A stretch of 64,000 nt of DNA from Bacillota bacterium (lineage in GTDB: Bacteria; Bacillota; Clostridia; Christensenellales; UMGS416), in contig JAEYRH010000009.1 of NCBI GenBank assembly GCA_023435705.1, forward strand, positions 248,001 to 312,000, written 5' to 3'. This document shows positions 1 through 8,228 of this stretch, piece after piece. Every line of letters starts with the position of its first letter. The first letter of the stretch is position 1. The notes beneath the pieces are model-generated. The model was not told the DNA's origin and ran no database searches. It saw only the letters and a program-made list of their open reading frames with translations. Both the position numbers and the translations under genes were made by a program.

Positions 1-3000
1 CGAGGCCGGCACGTCCAGCGTGAAGTCACCGCCCTCGGCATCAAAGGCCGGGGTGAGCGTGGTGCCGGTGGCGTTGAGCAGGAATGAGGAGATGATCGGC
101 TTGCGCCAGATCGTCACGGTGTAAGTGAAGGTGGTGTCGCCGGCTGTCACCATAACCGGCACGGCCCGCCGCTCGCCCAGATCCAGGGCAAAGGAGGCGG
201 TAGCCTGCGCCACGCCGTCGATGGTCAGGCTGTCGCAGCCGGCTGCCTGTGTGGGGGTGAGCGACACGGATGCCTGCCCGGCTGGCAGCGTCAGCGTGTA
301 CTCATCCACCGGGCCGGCAAACGAGGGGCTCAGCGTGCCTGCGGATTGGCCCATTGCCGTGATGATCGCCGCGCGGGTGAAACGCACCGTATAAGTCTTT
401 GTGGAGTGGCCGTCCTGGCCGGTCACCAGGATCGTGGCTGTGGCTGTCTCACCGGGCTTCAGTTCGAACTCCCTGGTGTCTTGTGTAGCGCCATTGATTG
501 TGAAGGCGGTGTCGGGGTTGTCCGCGGCGGGAGTGAGCGTGACTGAATCCACATCCGCCGGCAGATCCACCGTGTAGCTCAAGGTATCTGCGCTGAATGC
601 CGGGCTCAGCGTGCCGGTGGATAGCCCGATTGAGCCCAGGTCCACATTCAGGCGCTCCACCTTGACGGTGTAGGTCTGCGTGTCGATGCCGTCGATGGCC
701 GTTACGACAATGGAGACCGTGGAGTTGCCGTTGTAGGGCACATTGGCAACACTCACCGTGGTCACTTGCGCACCGTTCATCGTCATCACGGCATTGGGGG
801 CTTGATACTCGGAGTGAGCTGTGATTGTGGCAACGGTGGAATCCTTCGGTATCACATAGACATAATCTGTCACATCGGGGTCGAACGCAGGCGCAAACGT
901 GCCGCCGGTGCCTGTGAGATCCAGCAGCTTGGTGCCGGTCATCGCGTAGCTGCTGTAATAATAAAGCGAGTCAAATTGCACAGCCGGGTTCAGGCAGTAG
1001 AGCTTGGCAAAACGGGAGCCTTCGGCGGTGCCGGGCGTTGCGAAGGATACATGCTGCGTGACCGAACCGGCCAGCACTGTCACATGGCTGCCGGAGGCCA
1101 GATAGGACTTGGCAGAGTTCGTGGAAAGCTGCGCGAAATCACCGCGCACGGTGAGCCTGCCGGCGGTGAGCTTCCCGGTGTGGTCGGGGCCTTTGGCTGT
1201 GAAGTCGCCGCCCACGTTCACGCGGTCGGCGGTGTTCGTCATATCCAGTGTGCTGTTGTCCATCAGCAGGTCGCCGCTCACGGAGAGGCTGCCTCCGCCC
1301 ACTGTAAGGGTTGCGCCCGATGGCACAGTGGCAGAACCTGTCAGATCGAAAGCATGGCCGTTCAGGTTGCCCTGCAGATAGATTCTCGGGCAAACAAGCG
1401 CCAGGTCCTTTAGGCCTGAGGGCTTGATGGAAATCACGGAGTCGGAAGACAGTGTGGTGCCGTTGGCAATCGTCAGATCGGAGAACCAGCAGGTTGCCGG
1501 GTTGGCAAAGCTCACCACCATGTCCGCCCCGCCGGAAAGCACGGTGGTGTTGGTGCCGGCTGTCTGCCACGAGTTGCCTGTGTAGCGGAAACTTTTCTTA
1601 AACTCAACTGCGCCCGCCGCGAGATTGGCTGTGCCGGCGCCTGTGAAATCACCGCCCACTTCCAACCGGTCGTCGATGTCGGTCATCGAAAGCGCGCCGT
1701 CAAGCGCCACATTGCCTGTTGCGCGGATCGTTGCGCCACCGGGTGTAATTGTGCCAAAGAGCCGCAGGTTGCCAGTCACCATCAAATCATGGCCGGCCAT
1801 GTTGCCGCCATAGTACAACAGCGGCACTGTGATTGCCATGTCCGCGTCCAGACCGCCGTTCATGGAAAGCACAGACCCGGCAGCAAATGTCATGCCATCG
1901 GCCAACTCCAGCCGGTTGATCCAGGAGATGCCCGGGTTGGCAAACACCACAGACTTGTTGGCGCCGCTCAGGATCGTCATGTGCGTGCCGGAGGCAATGA
2001 AGGCCGAAGCTGCCCCGTTCTGCGTGAAGCTGCCCATCACCTTGAGCGCGCCCGCCGTCAGGCAGGAGGAAGACATGCTCTGGTTGGCGATGAAGTTGCC
2101 CTCCACTACAACGCTGTCAGCGGCGTTGGTCATCACAAGATAGTCGTTTGCGGCGGATGTGAAGTTTTTCTTGGCTGTCAGCGTGCCGCCGGCTACTGTG
2201 ATCCCCTTGGCATAGAGGTTGTTGTTCACAGTAAGGCTGTGTCCGGCCAGGCTGCCTTTGAAATAGACAACCGGATAATCCCAGGTGGTATCAGCGGTCA
2301 GATTGCAGTTCAGCGAGATTATGCTGTCGGTGGTATAGGAGGCCACCTCCAGCTTACCGAAACAGGATGTGGTTGGGCTGTTGAATGTGATCTTGCGGCC
2401 GGTGCCGGTGATCTTGGTCAGATGGGCCGGTTGGCCTATAAAACTGTCGTCCCGAAAGCCGGATGACACGCCCAACTGGGTGAAATTGCCGTTGATCTCC
2501 AATGTGCCGGCCTGCGCCACACACTGGCCTTTGGTCACAAAGCTGCCGTTCACAGCCACATAGTCGGCGGCGTTGGTCATCGAGATGCCGCCCTCAGGGC
2601 CCACCTCCAGCGCGCCGTTCACATTGAGGCGGCCGCCGCCGGGTGTGAGCATCCCCGCAATCACTGTGCCGCCTGGCACGGTCAGCGTTTTGCCATTCAT
2701 CGCGCCGCGGAGGTTCAGGTGCGGATATGTCATCGTCTCGTTTGCGGAGAGGCTGACACTGAGCGACATCACCGAGACGCCGTTAAACGTTGTGCCGCTT
2801 GCAAACGTGTAGTTATATAGATAAGAGCCGCCCGGTGTCTCAAACCATACAATTTTGTTGGTGCCGGAGAGCTTGACTTTAAATGTGCCGGAGGGGCAAA
2901 AGGCTTTGCTGCTGTGGTTGGCATACTGCACAAAATCTCCGCGCACATCCAGCGTGCCGGCGGTGAGCTTGCCGGTGTGGTCGGCGCCGTCAGTCGTAAA

Positions 3001-3378
3001 CGGGCCCTTCACCACCACCAGGCCGTTGGAGTCGGAGCTGGATTCAGTCATTTTGAGCGTGCCGCCGGAGATGGTGAGCCCACCGGTCACGGTGAGCGAA
3101 CCGTTGTGTACGTCCAGCGTGCCCAATATGTTAAGGTTGCCATTGATTGTGATTGATTTGCCGTTCAGATCCAGTGTAACCGGGTTGTTGGAGGAATCCT
3201 TTGCCCGAATCTGTACGTCGCCTGTGTATGTGGTGGCGTCGCTATCGCCCATCACCTTGCTGGATGAGATGTCCCACACGATTGCAGGCAAGGGTGCAGC
3301 CAATGCTGGCAGCGCCACCGCCGCAAACAGGCAGGATGCCATCGCGATGGAGATGATGATTTGAAGCGCTCTTTTCAT
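1..3378 (-). CDS. Large secreted repeat protein with cadherin-like domains (partial, C-terminus missing)
   Basis: From an ATG at 3378 the minus strand stays open to the window edge (1,126 codons), so the protein continues outside. The start has a good ribosome binding site (AGGAG, 3386-3390). Residues 1-27 form a signal peptide ending in LPALA. About five diverged modules of roughly 150 residues follow (starting near 110, 266, 418, 563 and 713), each with an MTNAAD-like opening, LTAG, an SGTH-like segment and a GH.LTV-like segment. They are rich in Gly, Thr, Ser and Asn, as in extended beta solenoids. From about residue 820 there are four units of about 92 residues with the pattern of cadherin-like beta-sandwich domains (GTLSPAF ... 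YTV ... TYTV), the last one cut. Inferred to be an exported cell-surface protein or adhesin. An anchor, if present, lies beyond the window. The ligand is unknown. Confidence 0.85.
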   Translation of the reverse strand, partial: MKRALQIIISIAMASCLFAAVALPALAAPLPAIVWDISSSKVMGDSDATTYTGDVQIRAKDSSNNPVTLDLNGKSITINGNLNILGTLDVHNGSLTVTGGLTISGGTLKMTESSSDSNGLVVVKGPFTTDGADHTGKLTAGTLDVRGDFVQYANHSSKAFCPSGTFKVKLSGTNKIVWFETPGGSYLYNYTFASGTTFNGVSVMSLSVSLSANETMTYPHLNLRGAMNGKTLTVPGGTVIAGMLTPGGGRLNVNGALEVGPEGGISMTNAADYVAVNGSFVTKGQCVAQAGTLEINGNFTQLGVSSGFRDDSFIGQPAHLTKITGTGRKITFNSPTTSCFGKLEVASYTTDSIISLNCNLTADTTWDYPVVYFKGSLAGHSLTVNNNLYAKGITVAGGTLTAKKNFTSAANDYLVMTNAADSVVVEGNFIANQSMSSSCLTAGALKVMGSFTQNGAASAFIASGTHMTILSGANKSVVFANPGISWINRLELADGMTFAAGSVLSMNGGLDADMAITVPLLYYGGNMAGHDLMVTGNLRLFGTITPGGATIRATGNVALDGALSMTDIDDRLEVGGDFTGAGTANLAAGAVEFKKSFRYTGNSWQTAGTNTTVLSGGADMVVSFANPATCWFSDLTIANGTTLSSDSVISIKPSGLKDLALVCPRIYLQGNLNGHAFDLTGSATVPSGATLTVGGGSLSVSGDLLMDNSTLDMTNTADRVNVGGDFTAKGPDHTGKLTAGRLTVRGDFAQLSTNSAKSYLASGSHVTVLAGSVTQHVSFATPGTAEGSRFAKLYCLNPAVQFDSLYYYSSYAMTGTKLLDLTGTGGTFAPAFDPDVTDYVYVIPKDSTVATITAHSEYQAPNAVMTMNGAQVTTVSVANVPYNGNSTVSIVVTAIDGIDTQTYTVKVERLNVDLGSIGLSTGTLSPAFSADTLSYTVDLPADVDSVTLTPAADNPDTAFTINGATQDTREFELKPGETATATILVTGQDGHSTKTYTVRFTRAAIITAMGQSAGTLSPSFAGPVDEYTLTLPAGQASVSLTPTQAAGCDSLTIDGVAQATASFALDLGERRAVPVMVTAGDTTFTYTVTIWRKPIISSFLLNATGTTLTPAFDAEGGDFTLDVPAS

Positions 3379-3474
3379 TTGTGGTCTCCTTTTGCCCGAT
3401 CGGTCCGTTGGAAAATGTGCAAAAACAGCAGGCGCCCATTCGTCGCCCACTATGGTATATACTTATATAATTGG

Positions 3475-3503
3475 ATTTTAATATCAATACTGGGACTTGT
3501 CAA
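3475..3503 (-). promoter_or_regulatory. Sigma-A-type promoter of the large surface protein
   Basis: On the minus strand TTGACA (3503-3498) is followed by a 17-nt spacer and TAAAAT (3480-3475). Transcription would start near 3468, leaving a leader of about 90 nt before the ATG at 3378. The surface protein can therefore be expressed independently of the riboswitch-controlled gene upstream, which ends in its own terminator. Confidence 0.7.
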
Positions 3504-3527
3504 TTGTTTTGATCAGTCGGAAAATGG

Positions 3528-3556
3528 AAAACCCCCTTCCCAAAACGGGAAGAGGG
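3528..3556 (-). terminator. Intrinsic terminator after the CAP-domain gene
   Basis: On the minus strand a 10-bp stem (3556-3547 with 3541-3532, one G-U pair) closes a 5-nt GTTTT loop and is followed by TTTT. It begins 22 nt after the stop codon at 3578 and separates the CAP-domain gene from the promoter of the large surface protein. Confidence 0.8.
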
Positions 3557-3577
3557 CAAGGGCAGGAGGATGAAGCA

Positions 3578-4519
3578 CTATCTAGAGAAGATGTTTGTCA
3601 GCAATACATACCTGCTGCTTCCGTAGGCCACGCCAGCGCCGATCTTGGTATATGTCTTTTTCAGCACAATGTTGCGGTGGCCTGGAGAATTCATAAAGGA
3701 TTCATGGGCGAAAATTGCATTGTGGTCACCAAAGGAAATGTTTTCACCCATGGATGTGAACCGGATTCCCATGCGGCGGGCTTGATCAAAGGGGCTCAGG
3801 CGCTGCGGGGCCGGCGTGTAGTGGTCAAAGTAGTTGCGGTTGCGCATATCCACGCTGCGGGATAAGGCAAGTTTGGTGGTTTTTACGTCAACTGTGAGCT
3901 TCTTCAGGCCCCGCCTCACTCGGTTTGCGTTCACCAAATCCACGCTGATGCGCTCATAGGCTCGTTCCAGACTGCTGTTCAGCGCTGGGAGGTTCATCAG
4001 CACTTTGTTCTGTGCTGACTGTGGGATGATCAACATCGATGTCACCTTGCCGCCGGCGACGTTATCATAAAACACGATCACATAGTTGCTGCCTGCTTTG
4101 AAATAATCTCGCTCGTTTCGCTTGTTGAGCACCATAATTGTATTGTCAGACTGCACATAGCTGATGGGAGATCCCATTGCCTTGCGCACGGCTGCCCGTG
4201 TATAGTTATATTTTATCTTGTTGCCGTAGTTCATGACCTTTGCGCTGGTGTAGAGAGCAACGACTTTGCCGCCCGCCACGCCCGCCATGAAAAAGTTTGC
4301 GTAGTCCTTGTTGTAAACATGCCAGGTGAAGCCATATTCGGAAGGCTCTTTGCGATTGGGGTTGCCATACGCTTTAACCAATGCGGCGTTTGTCATCCCG
4401 ACCACTTTGCTGGCTTCCAGAGAGCGGATGCCTGCCGCCTCGGCCTTGTCTGAAAAGATGATGTTCTGCGATGCGACCAGCATCATGAGCGCGCACACGA
4501 ATGCCAATAACCGTTTCAT
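3578..4519 (-). CDS. Secreted CAP/SCP-domain protein (YkwD-like) under c-di-GMP riboswitch control
   Basis: 313 residues. The ATG at 4519 is chosen because GGAGG sits 6 nt upstream and a signal peptide starts there (hydrophobic core LLAFVCALMMLVA, Ala-Glu-Ala near 28-30). An upstream in-frame ATG lies inside the riboswitch expression platform. Residues about 40-175 resemble the CAP-associated N-terminal domain found in Bacillota, with two copies of a short beta unit. Residues about 190-313 are the CAP domain: NANRVRRGLKKL, a DHYTP segment, MGENISFG, SPGHRNIVL and GAGVAYG, with the conserved His and Glu of the CAP cavity. CAP proteins of this type are extracellular, and their activity in bacteria is mostly unknown. 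The gene is monocistronic, with tandem GEMM-I aptamers before it and a terminator after it. Inferred to be an extracytoplasmic factor produced according to c-di-GMP level. Confidence 0.88.
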   Translation of the reverse strand: MKRLLAFVCALMMLVASQNIIFSDKAEAAGIRSLEASKVVGMTNAALVKAYGNPNRKEPSEYGFTWHVYNKDYANFFMAGVAGGKVVALYTSAKVMNYGNKIKYNYTRAAVRKAMGSPISYVQSDNTIMVLNKRNERDYFKAGSNYVIVFYDNVAGGKVTSMLIIPQSAQNKVLMNLPALNSSLERAYERISVDLVNANRVRRGLKKLTVDVKTTKLALSRSVDMRNRNYFDHYTPAPQRLSPFDQARRMGIRFTSMGENISFGDHNAIFAHESFMNSPGHRNIVLKKTYTKIGAGVAYGSSRYVLLTNIFSR

Positions 4520-4575
4520 GCTGTTCCCTCCTTGGTAGGTGCGGAACATGCGGTGAGCGTGGCGCGCCGTATGTT

Positions 4576-4665
4576 CCATTGGTAACCCGGCTGCCGTGGC
4601 GTCTGAGCGCTTTAGGCCCGTGGCTTTGCGTCGCTGCCTTTCGGCAGCTTTGCCGTTTTCAACGG
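4576..4665 (-). promoter_or_regulatory. c-di-GMP-I (GEMM-I) riboswitch aptamer, start-codon-proximal copy
   Basis: On the minus strand this 90-nt segment carries the GEMM-I hallmarks in order: P1 strand CCGTTG, GGCAAAG, a hairpin capped by a GAAA tetraloop (GCTGCCGAAAGGCAGC), GACGCAAAGCC, ACGGGCCTAA, a P3 arm, GCCGGGTTACC, and the P1 partner CAATGG. The base corresponding to Vc2 G20 appears to be G, which favours c-di-GMP over cGAMP. Downstream, GGAACAT (4577-4571) can pair with ATGTTCC (4549-4543). The same ATGTTCC can instead pair with GGGAACA beside the Shine-Dalgarno sequence. Ligand binding fixes P1 and uses two bases of GGAACAT, so the predicted effect is to release ATGTTCC onto the ribosome binding region and lower translation. 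Confidence 0.9.
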
Positions 4666-4753
4666 ATTGTTATAAAACCGCTTGCGGCGATTTCCGTTTC
4701 ATACTGTTGATTGCCTGAAAGCAAGGTGCTTTTGGTTGTTGGTAGAAAATGCG

Positions 4754-4802
4754 AAAAAGCCGCATCCTGCTCCCATGCCTCTGGCGGGGCGGAACATGCG
4801 GC
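4754..4802 (-). terminator. Riboswitch-linked terminator between the two c-di-GMP aptamers
   Basis: On the minus strand GCCGCAT (4802-4796) pairs with ATGCGGC (4765-4759), with further pairing of TTCC to GGGA inside, and TTTTT follows (4758-4754). The ATGTTCC within it can alternatively pair with GGAGCAT at the 3' edge of the upstream aptamer. This is a terminator/antiterminator choice, with c-di-GMP predicted to favour termination. Confidence 0.6.
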
Positions 4803-4828
4803 CTACAAATGCTTGCAATCCGTATGCT

Positions 4829-4918
4829 CCATTGGCGGCCCGGCTGCCATGGCGGTTCCCCGCGTTAGGCCCGTGGCTTTGCGTCGCTGTCTTTCGGCAA
4901 CTTTGCCTTTTTCAACGG
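4829..4918 (-). promoter_or_regulatory. c-di-GMP-I (GEMM-I) riboswitch aptamer, promoter-proximal copy
   Basis: This second 90-nt GEMM-I aptamer has the same P1 pair (CCGTTG with CAATGG) as its neighbour: GGCAAAG, a GAAA-capped hairpin, GACGCAAAGCC, ACGGGCCTAA, a P3 arm and GCCGGGCCGCC. It lies 163 nt upstream of the other copy, and the flanking platform bases (CATACGG ... CCGCATGTTCC) are also shared, so aptamer and platform were probably duplicated together. It is followed by a terminator-like hairpin. A TATGAT -10-like hexamer lies just before P1, but no clear -35 is seen. Confidence 0.9.
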
Positions 4919-5001
4919 ATCATATCCGAGAAAAAATGATTCACTATTCTGTTTGATCCCTAGATACCCATTCCGATGCCTGCTGAAACATTTTTTTGTA
5001 G

Positions 5002-5811
5002 TCAATGCCCCAAGAATTTCAGAAATGTATTGTTGAACCGGTCCAGCTCGTCGTAGTAGATCGCGTGGCCGCTGCCATCAAACCGGTACAGCAATGAGCC
5101 TTCGATGCCTTTTTGCAGCTCCAATGCAAACTGATAGGGGCACACCCTGTCCAGCACGCCGTGGAAGATGCCTGTGGGCGCATGGATCCTACCCAGGTCG
5201 TCAAACAACGCTTCATCCCGCAGCGCCTCCAGCCCCTTGATCGTGGCGTAACCAGCCGCCTGAAGCCCCGTACCGCGAAACCAGTCCATAAAGCTTGTTG
5301 TGACAGGTCTGGCAAAAAACAATTCACCAAAGGTTTCCAGCACCTGTGGCCGGTTTTTTTGGGTGTTGGCGATAAACATGTCCACTTGTTGCCTGGTCAT
5401 GCCATATGGGTAGCCGGGCCTTTGGGTGAAGCTCGGAGCTGCGGCTGCCAGCAGCGCCAGGCGGCCCACACGGTAGCCGTTATGCCGGGCCATGTAGCGG
5501 ATCGCGATGGCCCCGCCCATGGAGTGGCCAGCCAGTGTGAAGTTGTTCAGCCCCATCGCATCCACCACCACGCGGATGTCGTCGGCCATGCGGTCGTAGC
5601 CATAGCCGGACCAGGGCTTGCTCGAGTTGCCGTAGCCCCGCAGGTCGATGCCCACACACCGCACGCCGTTGCGCGGCAGCATATCATATTGGTATTCAAA
5701 GGTCTGGTGGTTCAGCGGCCATCCGTGGATCCAGAGCACAGTCTTGCTGCCGCCGGGGTTGATATCTTCCACGAAGATGCGCACGCCTGGCTCCACTTCG
5801 ATATAGTTCAT
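5002..5811 (-). CDS. Alpha/beta hydrolase
   Basis: 269 residues, with GGGAGG 8 nt before the ATG. The fold is recognisable from HGWPLN (oxyanion loop, about 29-34), the nucleophile elbow GHSMGG (about 95-100), the acid residue in HGVLDRVCP and the catalytic His in GSGHAIYYDE. The length fits the haloperoxidase/esterase-like branch of the superfamily. There is no signal peptide, so it is cytoplasmic. The substrate cannot be read from the sequence; haloperoxidase-type labels for such proteins are usually misleading. It stands alone between the riboswitch-controlled gene and two VOC genes. Confidence 0.85.
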   Translation of the reverse strand: MNYIEVEPGVRIFVEDINPGGSKTVLWIHGWPLNHQTFEYQYDMLPRNGVRCVGIDLRGYGNSSKPWSGYGYDRMADDIRVVVDAMGLNNFTLAGHSMGGAIAIRYMARHNGYRVGRLALLAAAAPSFTQRPGYPYGMTRQQVDMFIANTQKNRPQVLETFGELFFARPVTTSFMDWFRGTGLQAAGYATIKGLEALRDEALFDDLGRIHAPTGIFHGVLDRVCPYQFALELQKGIEGSLLYRFDGSGHAIYYDELDRFNNTFLKFLGH

Positions 5812-5902
5812 GCCATCGCCTCCCGCTTTGTCTACTTGATTCTATTAGCGGAAGGCTATTCTCATGCGGGATAAACAATATCAATGTTGGGCAGCCAGTT
5901 GG

Positions 5903-6301
5903 CTAGCCACCATTGCTTACCCCAAGCACGTTCCCATGCTCATCGGTGACATACCGCCCCTTTGTCATATCCAGGATCACATATTCGTTTCCCCATTTAT
6001 CCTGCACAACGGCACATTTTCCGATCGGGATGTCAAACGGGCCGTAGATGACTTTACCTCCGGCTGCGATGATCGGGCCGATCGCATCCACCACGGATTC
6101 AACTTTAAAATCCACATTCATCTTCCTGCGGTCGGTTTGCAGAACGACTTCCGTAAGACCATCCTCCATACCCAAGCCGGCGGTTGTCTCTGCGCGCCAA
6201 AGAAGCCGCAAGCCAAGGCTGTCGCGATAATACTGTATGCCGTCATCAAGGCTGGAAACAAAGAGCTCAATACAATCCACATTTTGAAAAAGAGATGTCA
6301 T
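5903..6301 (-). CDS. VOC/glyoxalase-superfamily protein (paralogue 2)
   Basis: 132 residues; AGGAG precedes the ATG. It has the paired beta-alpha-beta-beta-beta pattern of the vicinal oxygen chelate fold: an opening NVDCIELFVSSLDDGIQYYRD, a central GLGMEDGLTEVVLQTD strand pair, and a closing GKCAVVQDKWGNEYVILDM. Such small VOC proteins include glyoxalases, thiol transferases and antibiotic-binding proteins. Conserved metal ligands cannot be assigned with confidence. It is clearly a tandem duplicate of the gene at 6320-6718 (same length, closely similar at both ends), 18 nt away and probably co-transcribed. Confidence 0.8.
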   Translation of the reverse strand: MTSLFQNVDCIELFVSSLDDGIQYYRDSLGLRLLWRAETTAGLGMEDGLTEVVLQTDRRKMNVDFKVESVVDAIGPIIAAGGKVIYGPFDIPIGKCAVVQDKWGNEYVILDMTKGRYVTDEHGNVLGVSNGG

Positions 6302-6319
6302 GACACGCTCCTTGATAAG

Positions 6320-6718
6320 TTACTGCCGGCTGCTGACGCCGAGCACTGTGCAATTATCGTCAGTCACATACCTGCCTTTGCTTGCGTCGACGATTGCATA
6401 GGTGTTATCCCACTGGTCGCGCACAATCGCACACTTGCCTGTTGGGGTGTCAAATGGCCCCCGGATCACTGCGCCGCCGGAGAACCTGATGCGCTTCACA
6501 GCGTCCATCACAGACCCCACTTTGAAGTCCACGCTCATCAGTTCGCGATCTGTTTGCAGCATGATTTCCGTTTCGCCTTCTGTCATGCCCAGGCCGGCGG
6601 CGGTTTCACTGCGCCAGAGCAGCTTGAGGCCCAGAAAGTCGCGGTAATACCGGATGCCGTCGTGCAGGTCGGAGACAAAGAGCTCCACGCAATTGACGTC
6701 ATGGAATAAACCTGCCAT
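6320..6718 (-). CDS. VOC/glyoxalase-superfamily protein (paralogue 1)
   Basis: 132 residues and upstream partner of the VOC gene at 5903-6301. Shared landmarks are DVNCVELFVSDLHDGIRYYRD near the start, SETAAGLGM in the middle and GPFDTPTGKCAIVRDQW near the end. The fold is that of the vicinal oxygen chelate superfamily. The catalysed reaction, if any, is unknown. Two diverged copies kept side by side could form a heterodimer or act on related substrates (inference). A weak AGAGATG ribosome binding site precedes the ATG. Confidence 0.8.
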   Translation of the reverse strand: MAGLFHDVNCVELFVSDLHDGIRYYRDFLGLKLLWRSETAAGLGMTEGETEIMLQTDRELMSVDFKVGSVMDAVKRIRFSGGAVIRGPFDTPTGKCAIVRDQWDNTYAIVDASKGRYVTDDNCTVLGVSSRQ

Positions 6719-6768
6719 ATGATTACATCTCTTTTCAGCGTGGTCTTGAAAGTGTAAGAATCACTATA

Positions 6769-7278
6769 CTACACAATTGGTATTTCGTATATGTTTTTTT
6801 CGCCATTCAATGTTCCTATCAATCGTGCACCATGCCGCAGCATCACTTTATTTGTCGCCACATTGTCCTTATATGGAAAAAGCTTGATTGAGGAATACCC
6901 CAGTGCTTTGCATTGCTTCAGAAGCAGTCCGAACAGTTTATCTCCATAACCTTTGCCGCGGTAAGGTTTTGTAATGCCATAACCCAAATTCCCGACGCCT
7001 CTTTGTTCCAACAGTTCGTTGGAATAATGCCTGATCCTGCCGATACCAACAGGCTTATCATCGACATAAAGAAAATAGGTCGTTTGAGGAATCCAGCCCT
7101 CTGGCAGGTTCAGCCCTTTCGCGTAGTCTTCTTGCTGTTGCAACCATCCTTTGAATTCATCATATGACATGCCGTTTGCTTCATTTGAAAACCCATATTC
7201 ATCACGCCCAATTTCCTGAAGCATGCTATACTCATCCAGACCATTCTCAAGTGAGAGCCGTATCAATTCTGTCTTCAT
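6769..7278 (-). CDS. GNAT-family N-acetyltransferase
   Basis: About 169 residues from the ATG at 7278. An in-frame GTG at 7311 would add 11 residues but lacks a ribosome binding site, so the start is not certain. The acetyl-CoA binding motif A is clear (LGYGITKPYRGKGYGDKLF, with the R/Q-x-x-G-x-G/A signature as RGKGYG), followed by motif B (NKVMLRHGARLIG). An approximately 90-residue N-terminal part probably binds the acceptor. Members acetylate amines on small molecules or proteins; the acceptor here is unknown. Neighbours give no pathway context. Confidence 0.8.
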   Translation of the reverse strand: MKTELIRLSLENGLDEYSMLQEIGRDEYGFSNEANGMSYDEFKGWLQQQEDYAKGLNLPEGWIPQTTYFLYVDDKPVGIGRIRHYSNELLEQRGVGNLGYGITKPYRGKGYGDKLFGLLLKQCKALGYSSIKLFPYKDNVATNKVMLRHGARLIGTLNGEKNIYEIPIV

Positions 7279-7321
7279 CAGCTCAACAGTCCCTCTGTGT
7301 ATTCTTTCCACACCACTAGCA

Positions 7322-7654
7322 TTACTTCAACTCTTCTGGGGTTTCGTTCACCGTATCGGCTTTGTATACACTATAAACCGACATGATCACGTCGTAATAT
7401 TCAATGATCCATTCGTCTGACGAAAACCCATTCACCTCAAATACCTTGTGCTTCTTGTCTCCATCGATGATCCCGATTTGTTTACCCCTCAGCGAGTCTT
7501 TTGGCAGCGGGCCATAAAAGGAGTAAGTGATATCTCCCCGCTGTAACCTTGAGCCGTTATCCAGCTCTTGATAGTCTTCATAATTCTTGGCCGCACAAGA
7601 TGCTAAAAAGGCCACGAGAACCATGACGGCGAGCAGAATGGACAGTCTCTTCAT
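7322..7654 (-). CDS. Small lipoprotein of unknown function
   Basis: 110 residues. A lipoprotein signal peptide (MKRL, hydrophobic stretch, lipobox LASC with Cys at about residue 20) is followed by an approximately 90-residue acidic domain (NYEDYQELDNGSR ... GKQIGIIDGD) that I do not recognise. It is expected to be anchored to the outer face of the membrane after lipidation. It lies between two GNAT genes on the same strand. Confidence 0.75.
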   Translation of the reverse strand: MKRLSILLAVMVLVAFLASCAAKNYEDYQELDNGSRLQRGDITYSFYGPLPKDSLRGKQIGIIDGDKKHKVFEVNGFSSDEWIIEYYDVIMSVYSVYKADTVNETPEELK

Positions 7655-7737
7655 ATGAGTTTCCTCCGGCTCAGGGTTGTGTTATTTTTGCCACCGATAA
7701 CTTGCAGCGTCTTTGCATACATGACGGGCTTAAGGAA

Positions 7738-8196
7738 TCACCGGCTGGATACTTCCTGCTGCCCGTAATTCATTACATAAACAACTTCCCCATCGATGAC
7801 GCGTCCGTCGGGCCGGAACCCAAGGCTTTCGTAAAGCCGTTTGGCAGTTTCGTTTTCCGGCTCAAAGCTGATATACACTTTGTCATGGTTTTTATCAGCT
7901 TTGATTTCTGATAACACGTTGTTCATGATCAGACGCCCGTAACCCTTTCCCTGATGCTTTTCATCGATCATCAGGCGGTAGATCCAATATTCCTTGTCAT
8001 CGTCGTCGATGCAATACATCACAAAGCCTACAGGGGCACCATCGGCGTATGCGGCCAGGGGAATGCATTCGGGCTTGGCCTTTGCTTCGGCTAGCGAATA
8101 GGCGTTGGATGCAACAAACGTCCTCTGGCTTTCTGCAACATTCAGATTGATTATGGAAGAAAAGTTGTGGCGATCTATGGCCCTTAATTCAATCAT
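7738..8196 (-). CDS. GNAT-family N-acetyltransferase, diamine/spermidine type
   Basis: 152 residues, with GGAGG before the ATG. Motif A reads IYRLMIDEKHQGKGYGR, including the Q-G-K-G-Y-G acetyl-CoA loop, and motif B has NETAKRLYESLGF. Together with the length and the acidic DDDDKEYWIYRLMID strand, this resembles BltD/PaiA-like polyamine acetyltransferases of Bacillota. The polyamine assignment is inference from family resemblance. It lies 32 nt before mnmG's stop-side neighbour region on the same strand. Confidence 0.8.
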   Translation of the reverse strand: MIELRAIDRHNFSSIINLNVAESQRTFVASNAYSLAEAKAKPECIPLAAYADGAPVGFVMYCIDDDDKEYWIYRLMIDEKHQGKGYGRLIMNNVLSEIKADKNHDKVYISFEPENETAKRLYESLGFRPDGRVIDGEVVYVMNYGQQEVSSR

Positions 8197-8228
8197 CGGT
8201 TCCTCCGCTGGATCTCATTGCTTGTTTG

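Noticed and set aside
1109..3364. Several plus-strand frames of 60-225 codons within the first 3.4 kb
   Set aside because: They lie opposite the continuous frame of the large surface protein and show no domains.
4501..4956. Three short plus-strand frames with similar translations (LGPWLCVA.FRQLC)
   Set aside because: The similarity comes from the two GEMM-I aptamers on the opposite strand, not from protein coding.
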